A stretch of DNA of 64,000 nt, taken from assembly GCF_008831285.2 (NCBI RefSeq), contig NC_045150.1:15127362-15191361 (forward strand), in the 5' to 3' direction. Position numbers and translations under genes: made by a program. The notes beneath the pieces were generated by a model. That model was not told where the DNA came from. It searched no databases and saw nothing but the letters and a program-made list of their open reading frames with translations. This DNA comes from Nymphaea colorata (taxonomy: Eukaryota; Streptophyta; Magnoliopsida; Nymphaeales; Nymphaeaceae). Positions 22,295-34,500 of this stretch are shown here, in pieces. The first letter of the stretch is position 1. The number at the start of each line of letters is the position of its first letter.

Positions 22295-22849
22295 TATAGA
22301 GAATCCCTAATCTCGGATCCACACTCTCCTCGGAAATCCTAATTCCCCGTTAGAAACCCCAAACCAGATCCTAAGTTCGCGCGATTCGTCAAACAAAAAG
22401 GAAAAAGGAAAACTGATTTTCACACAATTCATGCGGTATAATCCGGAAAAAGTGGTAAAAAGTTCAAACAGAATTCTCTGAAATGCTCAACCATAAAGAT
22501 ACCAGAGACGGCAACACACACAAACACACACACACACCCACAAAATCTGTGAGGATGCAGAGGAGGAAACATATGATTTCTTTAACAAAACCGGCAAGAA
22601 AACAATACCATGGTGGAAAATTTTCTCTCTGCGTTCAATTATTATTAATCCGGGGGATCATAAAAGGAAATTGAATAGCCGGAATCATCTTCAAAATCTT
22701 GTGGCGAACCATCTTGTTATTGACGCAGTAAAGGAAAATTTCTCTCCGCCCAACGTTCGAAGGCCAGTCAGTTTGATCCTAAAACCAACTCCATGTCGCT
22801 CCAATATCATCTCATATGCTTGGTAGCAGTAGCAGGAGCAACTCTTACC

Positions 22850-23250
22850 TGAACCCAAGGCACCAACAAATACCAACAAAAGCTCCCACTCTTAGACGAT
22901 TGCCCTTCAGAAAAGAACCCAAACTTCCACAAAACGAAAAACCGATGACAGAAAGTGGTAGGAAAAAAAAAAGAAGGCTTTGCGACAAGAACGGAAGAAG
23001 AAGACGAAGAAGAAGAAGAATTGTCTCCTGTTTGGCACTCCAGTCCAAACCAAAATTGTTCCAACTGTGTCTCTCTCTTTCTCTGGCGAACCGCCCTTCG
23101 CCCTTCGCCCTTCGCCCTTCTTATCAGCACTCCTCCCTCCCGCCATCTCTCTCTCTCTCCCCCTCTCCCTCGTTCTGTCCCTCTCTCTTCCGCCCCCAGA
23201 TGCAACGCCAAGTCTGCAACTTCCCCGACGTAGAAAACTCGAAGTCAGAA
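22850..23250 (-). other. Probable 5'UTR exon and promoter-proximal region of the DUF630/DUF632 gene
   Basis: The minus strand carries GA-rich leader-like sequence with (GA)n at about 23145-23165 and ends at a good donor TTCAG|GTAAGAG (22850/22849). A splice to an acceptor upstream of the ATG (CCGAG or ATTAG within about 40 bases of 22294) would give a UTR intron of about 0.5 kb. No upstream protein family is visible in this stretch, which supports a UTR role. Inferred, not proven. Confidence 0.45.
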
Positions 23251-25204
23251 AGTGGGCTTACCCAAATCCAGCGGGTCCCGCAGCTTCCGTTTTCCCACCC
23301 AAGGCAAAGTACCACCTCACCAGTTCACGACATTGCTAGTCGCAGTTACATAGATCGGATATTTGATACTACTAGTTTAGATCGGTGGGACTCTTAATCG
23401 GACCTTTTGATTTCGGATGCATCAAAACTTTTTTTTAAAAAGAAAAGAAAAAAAAAAACCAAATTTTCACAGTGCAATTTGTTTTGGGTCTTATTCGAAC
23501 CCAACAGATCCAATAAAAAAACATTTCATCCAACTCCGAATGTGGTCACGGGCTTCGGTCCTGTAATTCTGACTAAATTGGTGGCTGAATTCAAACCGGC
23601 AGCGCTTATCGAGTCGGGCCGGGTCGCGCAAGTGCGGTCCGTTATTTTATGAAATGGGGAGCATTGATCGAGGTCAATTTTGTTCCTATCTTATTTGAAA
23701 CAAGAATTAAAGACTATAAAAACGTCGCTGTTCTCTTCATTCAATCATGTTTTAGAATTTAGAAGGCTGCAAAGCAAAATTAATTAAAAGAACAAGTGTA
23801 AAAAATTTTGGTTTCTATCAATGAGAAGAAAATTAGAAGCGTAGTCCAAAAGTGGTTTCCCTGCTATTTTTTGAAAAAACTTAGAAACATGAGATTTAAT
23901 CAAATTTTCTGCATTTATTCTTAATTTTATTATTCTTTATGGGGTACCGTGAACAAAACTGTAACTACAGTTTTGAATTTTGAAAAAAAAAAATCTAAGC
24001 TGAAAATCTCCGAATCTAATGGATGTAAGAAAAAAAAAAAGTAGTCGTAAAAGTTCGTGCAGATGAAAGGCAAAAGGTTGGTTGGCTCTAAAATAAATGT
24101 TTTTCTTAAATGTGAAAGGGAAAGCAAACGGCTCGTGCTTTTCCTTCAACCACCGTGCTTGTTTGTATCCCTGTTCCAACCTCCCGCGTGCATTATCGTT
24201 TCCACGCAGCACCTCATCGTTTACTTCTGCGCTGCCACCATTTTCGCACTAGTTGCAAATAAAGGCATCCCTACTCTTGCGCTACTTGTGTAAAAATATT
24301 TGAACTATTATTTACAAAGATCAAACGCCGTTTAAAATTTTAATTTCTCTTAACATAACATATTCAGCGAGAAGGCTTCTGAGCGTTTAATTGGGAAAAA
24401 TTATAGTTGGTAAAACTCCAAACATTGGGAGACATTATAGTTGGTAAAACTCGGAACTAGAAATCACATAGATAGATGATCCGTAGTGGTGGAGTCAGGA
24501 AAATTGGTTGAAAGGGTACTCGTTTAAAAATACTCAAATTTGGTGGGCACTTATATATATATATATTTCTATTTAAAAATAAAAAACTTTTAAGATATTG
24601 GCATGCTACCAGTCACCATCTGACTACGCCATCACTGGGCTAACAAGTTGACTCATCGACTTAGTTGAGTATCCAAATAACCATAATGTAAATTATGTCT
24701 GCTAAATTGAGTGCATAAAAATGAGGCAAAAGCAAGCCAAAACTGAGTGGGATTGAGTCAAGGGTGAGTCGGGTCGAGTTAAGGGTGAGTCAAGGCCAAG
24801 TCAAACTAAACCTTAACTTATAACTGAATTTGTTGGCAATCTGGCTGACTTGAGTTATTCCCACATCACCCGGTGAATTTGCTAACTATGGCATGTATTG
24901 CATTAAAAAGGGACCGTTCATTTCACATCCGACAGGAAAGGCCATGACACGGAAGTTGGCCTCATATTCTCATTTTTATCTTTAGCCCATAAAATTTGAG
25001 CATGCTCTTTGGAAATTTCAAATAATGTTATTTCAAGGATGACATATCCTATGGTCATCCTCTGGTTTTGTTTAAGAGGCAGTTGGTTGGTAGTTTGCCT
25101 AAAAGGCGCGGGCCACCAAAAAATTATTTTTTTTAATTAGATGCGGGCTGGTTAACAATCAGAACGGTCGGAACTGACCAAATTGGTACTGTTCAAGCGT
25201 AATC
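23251..25204. other. Intergenic AT-rich stretch
   Basis: No gene or recognised element. Short (TA)n at about 24549-24565. GTGAGTC-type words repeat at about 24760-24800. An insertion site cannot be defined. Confidence 0.5.
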
Positions 25205-25206
25205 AA

Positions 25207-25268
<62 letters not shown>

Positions 25269-25575
25269 ATATGTATAGGACAAAGCTTCAATTCACAAGG
25301 CTGACGCTACTTGGTTTGTTCCTCAGCCATTTAACCAAACATGTACTGTGAAATATATTTTTGGGAAGCTTTCACGTTTGGGACTCTGTGTTTGCTTATA
25401 ATTTGAAAGGAAGTGAGATCACTAGGCCGATTTACGTGTTAACCGGGAACTCATGTTCGTTCTTTTCTTTTTTATAGGGACTTATTTCTTCGAATTACAC
25501 TTTTTTTTTTCTCTAGGAGGCATTTCATGACATTCAATTTTGATTTTAGAATTAAAATTCTACAAACAAAATTCT
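25205..25575 (+). repeat. Direct repeat copy 1 headed by a (TA)n array (pair 26634-26990)
   Basis: (TA)n at 25209-25265 is followed by about 300 bp that recurs after a second (TA)n array at 26634-26702. Shared words include GGCTGACGCTACTTGGTTTG, TTTTTGGGAAGCTTTCACGT and TATAGGGACTTATTTCTT. The copies share orientation and differ by scattered changes and small deletions. Origin unknown; it may be a short element or a segmental duplication. Confidence 0.8.
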
Positions 25576-25734
25576 ACTTAGTGGCCGTTTGAAGGCAGAA
25601 ATTTATTTCTGAAATTTTCAGAAATAATTTTTTTGGAATTGATGAAATAAAAAAAAATTTTCGTTTTTCCAAAACCAGCTTCTGTTTGTTATGAAGAAAT
25701 TATTTTTCTAGAAAAAAATTTCTTCGTTTGGTGG

Positions 25735-26400
25735 AAATGGTGAGAAAGAAGGAGGAAGAAGGGAGTGAGGGAGGAAGGAGGAAGAAGGGAGGAAGGAGGA
25801 AGAAGGGAGGAAGAGGAAGAAGGAGGAAGAAGAAGGGAAGAGAAGGGAGGTTCTTTGCATCGTCAGCTAAGGAGCAGCTCTCAACTCTAAGGTTCGGCCC
25901 TATCTCCCTCTGTCTCTTCCTCCCTTCTCTATTGTCTCGCCCTCTTTCCGTCGCTCTCTCTTTCGTCCTCACCCTCTTTCTCCGTCTCTCTCTCTTTGTA
26001 TCCCACCCACTCCTTCTCTCTGTCTCACCCTCCTCCTTTGTGTAGCCCTCTCCTTCCACCTCTTCTCTCTCCCTCCTTCCTTCCCTTCTTCTTTCCTCCC
26101 TCCTTCCCTTCTTCCTCCTCCTTCCTTCCTTCCCTTCTTCTTCCTCTTTCCCCTTCGTTCTTCCTGTGCTGGTGAAACCCTCTGCTGAAACCCTTGGCAG
26201 GAAATGCCGAGGGTTCCAAAATCCCTCGTTCCCTTTTTCCCTTCTTCCCTTCTTCTTCCTCCTCCCTCCTTCCCTTCCTCTTTCCTCCCTCCTCCTCCTC
26301 CTTCCTTCCCTTCTTCCTCCTCTTCCCTTCCCTTCTTCCTCCTCCCCCTTCCCTTCCTCCCTTCGTCTTCTTCCCGGTCCATTCTTCCTCCTTCCTCCAA
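25735..26400. repeat. Polypurine block then polypyrimidine block (large imperfect hairpin)
   Basis: About 25735-25855 is almost pure GGA/GAA repeats on the plus strand. About 25905-26400 is mostly CTTCC/CCTCC. The two can pair as an inverted repeat and each could also form triplex DNA. The flanks at about 25581 (GGCCGTTTGAAGGC) and, on the reverse strand, at about 26596 (GGGCGTTTGTTACGC) look like weak TIRs, so the whole could be one foldback element; no matching target duplication was seen. Confidence 0.6.
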
Positions 26401-26632
26401 CCGTAAAAAAAAAAATTCTGAAAAAACTTTTCCACACCTTTGGTTGGAAAAATTTTTCCGAAAATATATTTTCGGAATCACCTCCAACGGTCAAAAAAAT
26501 TTATCCACGTTTGATAGAATGGAATGAAAAAAATTTAAAAATTTGAAATTTTTTCCCTTTACTACAGTGTTTTTCCAGCGTAACAAACGCCCCCAAGGAA
26601 ATTTCAGTTCTAGGTTTCTTTCATGTTTAATA

Positions 26633-26633
<1 letters not shown>

Positions 26634-26706
<73 letters not shown>

Positions 26707-26990
26707 AAAGCACCTTCCCAAGGCTGACGCTACTTGGTTTGTTTCTCAACCTTTTAACCAAACACGTATTATAAAATATATTTTTGGGAAGCTTTCACGT
26801 TTGGGACTCAGTGATGAGATCATTAGGCGGTTTAAGTGTTAATCGGGAACCCATGTTCTTTGTTTTCTTTCTTATAGGGACTTATTTCTTTTAATTATAC
26901 TTTTTCCTTTAGAGGGCATTTGATGACATTGAATAATTTTGATTCTCTAATTAAAATTCTATGAACAAAATTCCATCTAAAAAAAAAAAT
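26634..26990 (+). repeat. Direct repeat copy 2 headed by (TA)n
   Basis: Second copy of the 25205 repeat. It is itself bracketed by GAAATTTCAGTTCTAG at about 26599 and again at about 26992, a short direct repeat that could be a target duplication or part of a longer tandem unit. Confidence 0.7.
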
Positions 26991-27079
26991 GAAATTTCAG
27001 TTCTAGTTTCTTTTTACGTTTGTTAGTATGAACTTTTGAATATCCTAAAAAGGACTAGGTTTTTACTTTTAGGGGGCGT

Positions 27080-27955
27080 TTGTATGCCAACCAAGTTTTA
27101 TTAATGAGTTTTAAAAACCTTTTTTTTGGTTTGTTTGGGTGGCACATCCAAAACCTGGTTTTATCTAAAACCTAGTTTCAAATAACCTAAAGCGGACCAC
27201 TTTTTTCACTATGACACCCTCCTCTAACTGAGCATTCTAAAAAATAGGTTTTATAGAAAACAAGTTTTAATGAGTTTTAAAAACTTTGTTCTTTTGTTTG
27301 GGTGAAACATCCAAAACCTGATTTTGAATAACCTAAAGGAAACCAGGATTTTCACATTTTTTTTTTACAAAATCAGGTTTTGTCAAAACTAGTTTTGATG
27401 GCACACAAACACTCTAAAACTGGTTTGGAAGTGTCACCCAAACATTTCCCAATAAGTTTCAAGTTGATCCAAAGATGCATTCTAAAAGGAAGCCACCCAA
27501 TGGGTGGTGGTAAGAAGACTCAAGAAAGTAGTACGGGACATCAAAATTCTCTGCCAAGCCTATTCTCTTCCTTCTTGCTTTTTGTTCAAATCCCTCATAG
27601 ATCCTCACTTGGTAGAGCATTCTACGTCGTGTACAACTTTCTTGCGTCTTCTTACCACCACCCATTGGGTGGCTTTCCTTTATTATAGAATGCATCTTTT
27701 CATCAGCTTGAAACTTATATGGAAATGTTTGGGTGACCCTTCAAGTTTTCTGAAAGTTTGTGTGCCATCTTCAGACCCAGTTTTGACAAAACCTGGTTTT
27801 GTAAAAAAAAAAAAAAAAAACCTGGTTTTGTAAAAAAAAAAAAAAAAAACCTGGTTTTCTTTAAGTTATTCAAAGCCAGGTTTTGGATGTATCACCCAAA
27901 CAAAAGAACAATGTTTTCAAAACTAATTTAAAACCTTGGTTGAAGCGCTCCAACA
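27080..27955. repeat. Long foldback (inverted repeat) element, non-coding
   Basis: The left arm (about 27080-27540) and right arm (about 27626-27955) are imperfect inverted copies. The inner arms share a stretch of nearly 30 bases that includes GCCACCCAATGGGTGGTGGT; the outer arms share CCAACCAAG / CTTGGTTG. The loop is about 85 bp. The right arm carries a tandem duplication of AACCTGGTTTTGT plus a run of A (about 27799-27850). No coding potential. It looks like a MITE or foldback element; the exact ends and target duplication are not clear. Confidence 0.75.
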
Positions 27956-30900
27956 TTTCGAAGACTGGCAAAGAATGGAAAGACTTATATATGCCCAAAA
28001 AAATCTCGCAGTACTAAAAGAAAACAATTTTGAAGCGCTCCAACATTCATATAGTAAAGTTTTGAATGTCTTCTTCTATTTTAGGTGAGAGATGAAAATC
28101 AGTGACTTTTTTCTTTGTCATCTGCAAGACCTGCTAACTTGGTAGATGCACGTTTACTGCACTCTATTGAGACCACCTTAACACTTAAAAAGCTCTTTCA
28201 TCCAAAAGAAAGGAAACATACAGCTAATATTAGAGTTTAATAATCCAACTAATTAAATGAAACTTAGTTCATACTTACATTTATGAAATTTTCAAGTCCC
28301 CAAGCAACACCTCCTAATTACCCCAATATGCTATCTCAGAGTTGCTGGGTTTGAAATAAAAATGGAGAGCAAAGCACGTACCACCAAATTTCTTTGGGGT
28401 AGTAGTCGTAGTTACTAAATGAGGTCGGTTCTCATGGGCTTCGCCTCTTATCAGAGGAGCTAGAAAATTAAGGCAGGGAGACTAATATACAATGACTTAA
28501 TTTTAAATATATTTGAAGGGTACCAATACTTAATAAACTAAACTAAGTGAAAGCACCTATTTGTACATAAACTAGATTATGCAGCTCCATGTGGGCAACT
28601 GCGTACACGAGCCCACACCTGACCCGGTGAGTGCCTTTTATGGGAGCCAAAAGCTAAACGTACCTCCGGGAGTTGGAAAGGCTTGAAGGATTTTGATGCT
28701 GTTGTTCTCATGCAGGTTCAAAAGCAAAATTCATTTTGGAAGCTCAACTGAAGACACGACTGCTGTAGGAAGACAGAGCGTCAGTGGGCATGTGTGAGGC
28801 AGTTGCCCACACAGTCCCACAAAGTTTATTTATTTACATCTTGGTTGTCTCTATCTATAATTTGCTTATTCATACATTAGTGGCCCTGATTCATTTATTT
28901 AGTGCCTTTCAATTATTTCATCATGCATTTGAAGGGTTTAGCTTGAATTTGAATTAGAACTCCTTAGCCAAAATTTTTTTTGCTCTGCTACTAGCCGTAG
29001 GTTCAGCGGATCATGCAACTGGCACCAGCAAGTAGTAATAAGGCGAACTTAAGAATATGCTTTGGTTCTAATATTGAACTTTCCACAAGCTCAAGTCAAA
29101 CTCAACTGGGCAATTAGCTCGGTTCCTCAAACCTAACCCAAGCGCAAGCACCACCAGGCTTGGGGCAAAAAGGAAGTCCTTTTCCAATTTCTTCTTCCAA
29201 GATAAGTTAATTAAGTGGGAATTAGGAGCTATTTGGCAACAGTAACACTTTTGCTATGTAGGAAAGATTTATAGAACACTATAACAAGTTCCATTAGTCT
29301 TTGGGAACAAAGTCGTGAGACAACAACAACTTGTTACTGATACCAAACTCCGCTAAGTTGTGTTTGTTTTACCACAGATCTCAGATCTGAGGTGATATGA
29401 GATCCCTAGAATTTAGGGTACATGCATTTAAGATACATGAATTTAAAATCCATGCTACTCAAACTGAAAATCCCTCAAACCCACATTTTTATGCAGCCTC
29501 AAGTCTAAGATATAAAGCTACCAAATGCAACCTTATGGTTTCTTCTTTATCTATATGCTGCATGAGTACTAGTTTACGAGAAATACCATGGCTCATGGGT
29601 ATGTCTCTAATGAAACTAGTACTTAATTTTGGAAGCTTAGAGTTCAAAAAGCTAAACTAATATAGACACTACAGAGTAGAAAACTATGTATATGCATCAC
29701 GATTATAAAGAATAAAGAGGACTTTAAAGTCTAAGGACTTGACTGCTCAATGGGCCCATTGTTCACTTGAGGAGCAAATCCTAAGAAAGCCACAGCTTCC
29801 AAAAACAACACCGCGCCGTGTTGGGACTTTTTTACCTGCATTTAGAAACTGTAGCCATATGTTGGCCAGTAGACTAGGGGCCCATCGATTAGACTATTGA
29901 CCGGCCTGTGTCTAGTGCAGTGGCGGAGCCAGAAATTTTTGGCTATGGGGCACTAGGTACATTTTTGGCTATGAGTTGTAACTTCTATTTTATTAGGTTT
30001 AGCTGCTATAGCCGGAATCCACAAACCATCTCGACCACAACTTCTGTGGCATCTGCTACCGGCTTCAGAAACAGGAAGTGGTGAAGCCAATTCCTCTGAA
30101 ATTTATGTAATCTCAATTGAGAATGGTGCAGGAATTTCGACCACGAGAAAATTGGCTTGGTGGGGAATTCATAAATTCTACTGTAAAGGAAATGGGAATC
30201 CCGTGTCGGTGAGCATTCTATAAAATTCAAATATGAAATTCAGAGCGACAATCACGTACACAAACAAGAAAATTGAGAGAAAAAAAAAATGGAAAAGGAA
30301 GCAAGAACAAGATAGTGAGGAACAGTGGAGACAGCCAATGTAAATTACAGAGAGGACCAATAAAAAAAATGAATGGAGAGCGTAAACTGAAAAAAAGCGA
30401 AAGAAAGGCAGCAAAAGCCTCGGCAATAGAACCGCCATAACTAGTGGGTGCGGACCACGTCTCTTGAGCACGGTAAAGTCCTAAAGTTATTAAACGTCAC
30501 GGGACCAAACGCATTGCCCGGTAAAGTATACTGGGGCCGTTCTCACCAAGAGCAATATGTGCGCCATTATTCTTTGACGTAGAACGTACTGTATACACAG
30601 TTGGTCAAGATTTCACTGTAGCGCGGCCTGATATTTTAAGTTTTTTTTTTTTTTTTTTCTTTTCCTAAATGTTTGAATGAAAGGTATTATAATCAGCTTG
30701 AATCGGTTAATTATGATCGAATTGGCAGAAAATTGTTTCAAGTCCGTGGTCGATTCAAGTGCGTTACATGTATAATCTTTAATATTTCAAAAATTTTCTT
30801 ATCGATCTTTTAAGTTTATTTATTTTCTAAGGATGATTTTTTATTATTATTTATCCAAGTGACAGCCTCACCGATTTGGCTTCTGAATTGATTTTGACAA

Positions 30901-31591
30901 CCACGGTTTGAAAATTTCATTTGTGCAAAAACCCGAGGTGGTGGAGACTTTGCTTGCATGAAGCTATTAGCCATTGTTCAATACTAATATATAAGACGAT
31001 GCCTAGAGGACAACCTATGGAAGGTTGAGACAAGGGTTCCCTTTCAAACCCTTCCAAGCAAATGCATCAATATTTGTGTGAAACATCAGCGGGACACCGG
31101 ACATGCAGCCTTCTTTGGCAAGATAACGCCTTCCCCCACCAAAGGTTTGACTGAAATGATGAAAAACAGTGGCTTCCAATTTGATCAACCTATGGGACAG
31201 TCAATTATCATAGACATGAAATCATTTTTACAGTTATCTTGTCAAAATTTCAACCTTAGAGTACTCTTAATTGGTATTTGCTAGCCTCGGACCTCATATC
31301 CAGACTGACATAAAATCTACGATACATGAGATCTACTGCTTAAGACACATAGAATCTACGATACATGAGATCTACTGTTTAAACAAGCAGAAGATCTCAA
31401 TAAAAGGCCAATATATGAAGTCTAAAGAGGAAGGGGGTCAAAATATATTAGGTCTGCGGATATGAGATTCTTAGAAATCACTGCAGGTCTTAAATCCGCA
31501 GCTACCAAACACATCCGTAATGATTGAAAACTAGTGGACAGGCGAAGTGTGTTAATATAACTTGTGTGTGTGAAAAGATAAAAATCGCTAG
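27956..31591. other. Intergenic stretch, no gene supported
   Basis: Mostly AT-rich single-copy-looking DNA. A short inverted repeat (TGTGGGCAACTGC at about 28590 and its complement at about 28799) may bound a small MITE remnant of about 220 bp. A poly-T run lies at about 30640-30660. Minus-strand frames near 30178-30471 are hydrophobic low-complexity and not convincing. Confidence 0.45.
31311..31388 (+). repeat. Two-copy 39-bp tandem repeat within a small inverted-repeat structure
   Basis: ATCTACGATACATGAGATCT occurs twice in tandem (near 31316 and 31355). Flanking words GGACCTCATATCCAGAC (about 31290) and GTCTGCGGATATGAG (about 31451) are inverted copies, so a MITE remnant of about 200 bp is possible. 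Confidence 0.55.
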
Positions 31592-31596
31592 GTCAC

Positions 31597-34500
31597 TGTT
31601 ACAGACCAGTTTGTAGGTCCAGACCCAACAAGGCACGAGCAGGCTGAAACCAGTCGGCCAAGGCATAAAGCCTCGGACTTATGGGCTCAGTCGCTAAGGC
31701 AGCATGAAGAAGTCCTAAGCGAGGCTAAGTCGGCACCCGAACCAGTTGCAGAGGGCGGAGTGGGAGGAGCAGCTAGGTCCGAAAGAGTGCTCGAACCAGG
31801 TGGAACTCAAGACGTTCTAGAACCCATTGCGAGGCTCACCGAGCTTGACCAGACCAATCCGAGCGTGAGTCCAAATCCCCCGAACGCTTGAGCCTCTCTA
31901 AATCCGAACGGCTTAGGTTCAGGTCTAAGTCACTCGGACTTGACCCGTGCACCAACACCAGAAGTGTGGGCGGCAACCCACACAAGGTCCCCGCCCTAAG
32001 TCCACAAGACTTAGGGATTTCCACATTTGACTTATGTGCTGGGCGCTAGGCCCGATTTGTATTAGGCGTCTTTCATTTCATGTTGATAGCAGGTTTTGAA
32101 TAAGAGACCTAGCAAGGCGGGTTGTGCCTTGCACAATTTTGTAATGGGGCGGGTTAGCGAGCTAGGTTAGGATGTAATTAGGGCTCGCATTAGGGTTAGT
32201 ATAAATATTTTGTAAAACAATGTACAGGGGATGCAAAAAAAATTGAATGAGATTGGCCATTTTGGCGTTTTCACTCTCTCTCCTCTCTCGAGGCTTCTCC
32301 CTTCTCGTCTCCCACCTTGCTCAACCCGTGAGCCAGGCGTCTCCTCCCTCCTCGCATCCTCTACCACCACGGCGCCTCCAATTCCAGAAGATCCTTGAAG
32401 AGCTACCGTCCCTAGGACACCGGCATAAGGATTGAAGACTTAGGCGGATCTCCTCCACCGGCGGCGATCCCTCCTTTGCTCACGTAAGTACCCCTTTTGT
32501 TTCTTTTGCAAATCTGGAATTAGTGCCTATTCCCTGATCACGAGGGAATCGAGAGGCTAATTCTGGTGTAGGGAAGATTGAAGGCGCGGGTTCTACCGCC
32601 GGCTTCAATACGACACCGAAGAGGGCAAGATTCCGATCTTCTTCTTGCTACGGGATCTGTGTTGCTCGGGTTTAGACTCGGAATCACCTTCCTCTAGTTC
32701 CTCCCTCGGCATGCCCGAGAGTGGAGTTACGGGCGGGGGTGAAGCTGCATCTAAACCGCAGCTTACACTTCTGGTCGCACGTTGGAAATCGTTAGTCTTG
32801 GCCTTAGTAGGAATTCGGCCGAGAGAGAGAAATCAAAATCGTAAAAGAATTAACTCTCGGCCTTGGAATCTTCCTCTCGAGCTCTCGGTCCAGAAGCCTA
32901 AAAATCATAAGAAATCAAGGTTCTGGCCTAGATCTGAGACAGAGGACTAGCTCAGAAGAATCGCCCAATCGAGCTCTTCAAAATAATATAATTTGGGTAA
33001 GATTCGACGGCTAGAATGTAAAGATCGAATTCCGCCGGAAAAAGGCATTAATCCGGCCACCGCTGCAAGTTCCGGTGGTCGCCATTGATTCCGGCAGGAA
33101 GACCGTTTTGCCCTTCATTCCCTATTGTTTTTAGTTAAATTCGATAGGGGCACACTGGTCAATTGGACGTTCGGACCAACCCCTAGCCGCCGTTGCTAAG
33201 TTGGAGATTCCTCCTCGGTCGCACGTCCGAATCTGGTAAGTCCTCTCTCGTTCGATCTCAGCCCTCCATTTGGACGCCTGTCATCCATCCTGCCACCTTC
33301 CCATGACCTTCCGCCATCAGCTGCCACCTGTCCCAGACCGAGATCCCCTCGGTATCCCCTGCTCCACCAGATTAGGAAACCTCATCGCGCAGCCGCATCT
33401 CTCCCCTTTGGTCGCATCCCCCCACCGCGTCAACCCTAACTCGCATTGATCTTCACGCGTTCATCCATACACGTGTCAAGATCTTGCTCAGCCATCCGCC
33501 ACCTCACCTGCCAGCTCACCCTCCAGCTCCTCGCCTTGATCCCGCCTTCCACCACGTGTCACCCGGATAGGCCCTGCGAGATCCCCCCTTGCCTACCTTT
33601 CTGGATCTTCATTCCTTAGTTTTAGGAAAGCATCGCCACCTCGCCACCTTTCCTATTTCTCCTCAGCCACAAATCTCCTATCCCCATTGACCTAATCCGC
33701 ACTCCCTCTCAGCCATTGATCTCCTCCACGTGTCCCCATCTCAGCCCTGGAGTAGCCCGAGTTCACTTGAGAGTGACACCTGGCCCTTCGCCACAATCTC
33801 CCTCTCCTTCTTTGTTGAGCTCCTCCCTACCACTTAGGAAAGAGTTCGAATCTTTTCCTAATAGCTAGCCACTTCCTAGCTAATTCTGTCTCGGTCCCTT
33901 CATCTTGCCACGTGGCAAGAATCAACGGCCCCTCTTGGTTTGACCGACCAAGCCATACCCCACCGAGTTAGGAACCCTCACGCGCCGCCTCCTTACCGAG
34001 GTTCCCCATTTCCCTCGCCCTTGTCCTAAGCCACCATCTTATTCTTCACCTTAGCCGACTCTAGGTGCGACCTACCGAGCCCACTTCTTTGGCAACCCCC
34101 CTTAGTGACTCGAGCCTACCTCGAGTGACCCTTGACCTAATTGACCCGGACCCACTGAGCTAGGCCCACTTAGTCAACTACCCACTTAGTCAACCATACC
34201 ACTCTTGGTCAACGTTGACCTTCACCCGTGAGCCTAGGCTCGACCCTAGCCTACCCCAAGCGGACCTCCTATAGCTAGGTCAACCCTCTCTTGCACCTAA
34301 GCCCTCTTTTACTCAACCTACCTCAACCCGAGCCTGTTTGACTAGACCGACCTCCTATTAGAGCCCTGCTGAACCCAGTCAACCCAGCCTTAGTTAGGTC
34401 TAGGTTCTGCCGGCCCAGCCCGGCCCTTGCAACGGCCACTCCTCCTCCGTCGGCACCTACCAGCGTACGTGGCCGAGCCACACACCGGAGACAGGCAGGT

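Noticed and set aside
22807-23397. Coding frames upstream of the DUF630/DUF632 gene
   Set aside because: Frames on both strands come from GA/CT-rich leader sequence. A UTR exon fits better.
25700-26550. Long open frames of Arg/Lys/Glu/Gly or Ser/Pro/Phe on both strands
   Set aside because: They are translations of purine/pyrimidine repeats, open in all frames because the sequence lacks stop-forming triplets. No domain is present.
26491-26842. Frames with IYIYIY runs
   Set aside because: Simple translation of a (TA)n array.
27560-27640. tRNA-like boxes in the foldback loop (GTTCAAATCC and TTGGTAGAGC)
   Set aside because: The B-box-like word precedes the A-box-like word, the reverse of a tRNA gene, and no acceptor stem pairs around them. 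Treated as chance.
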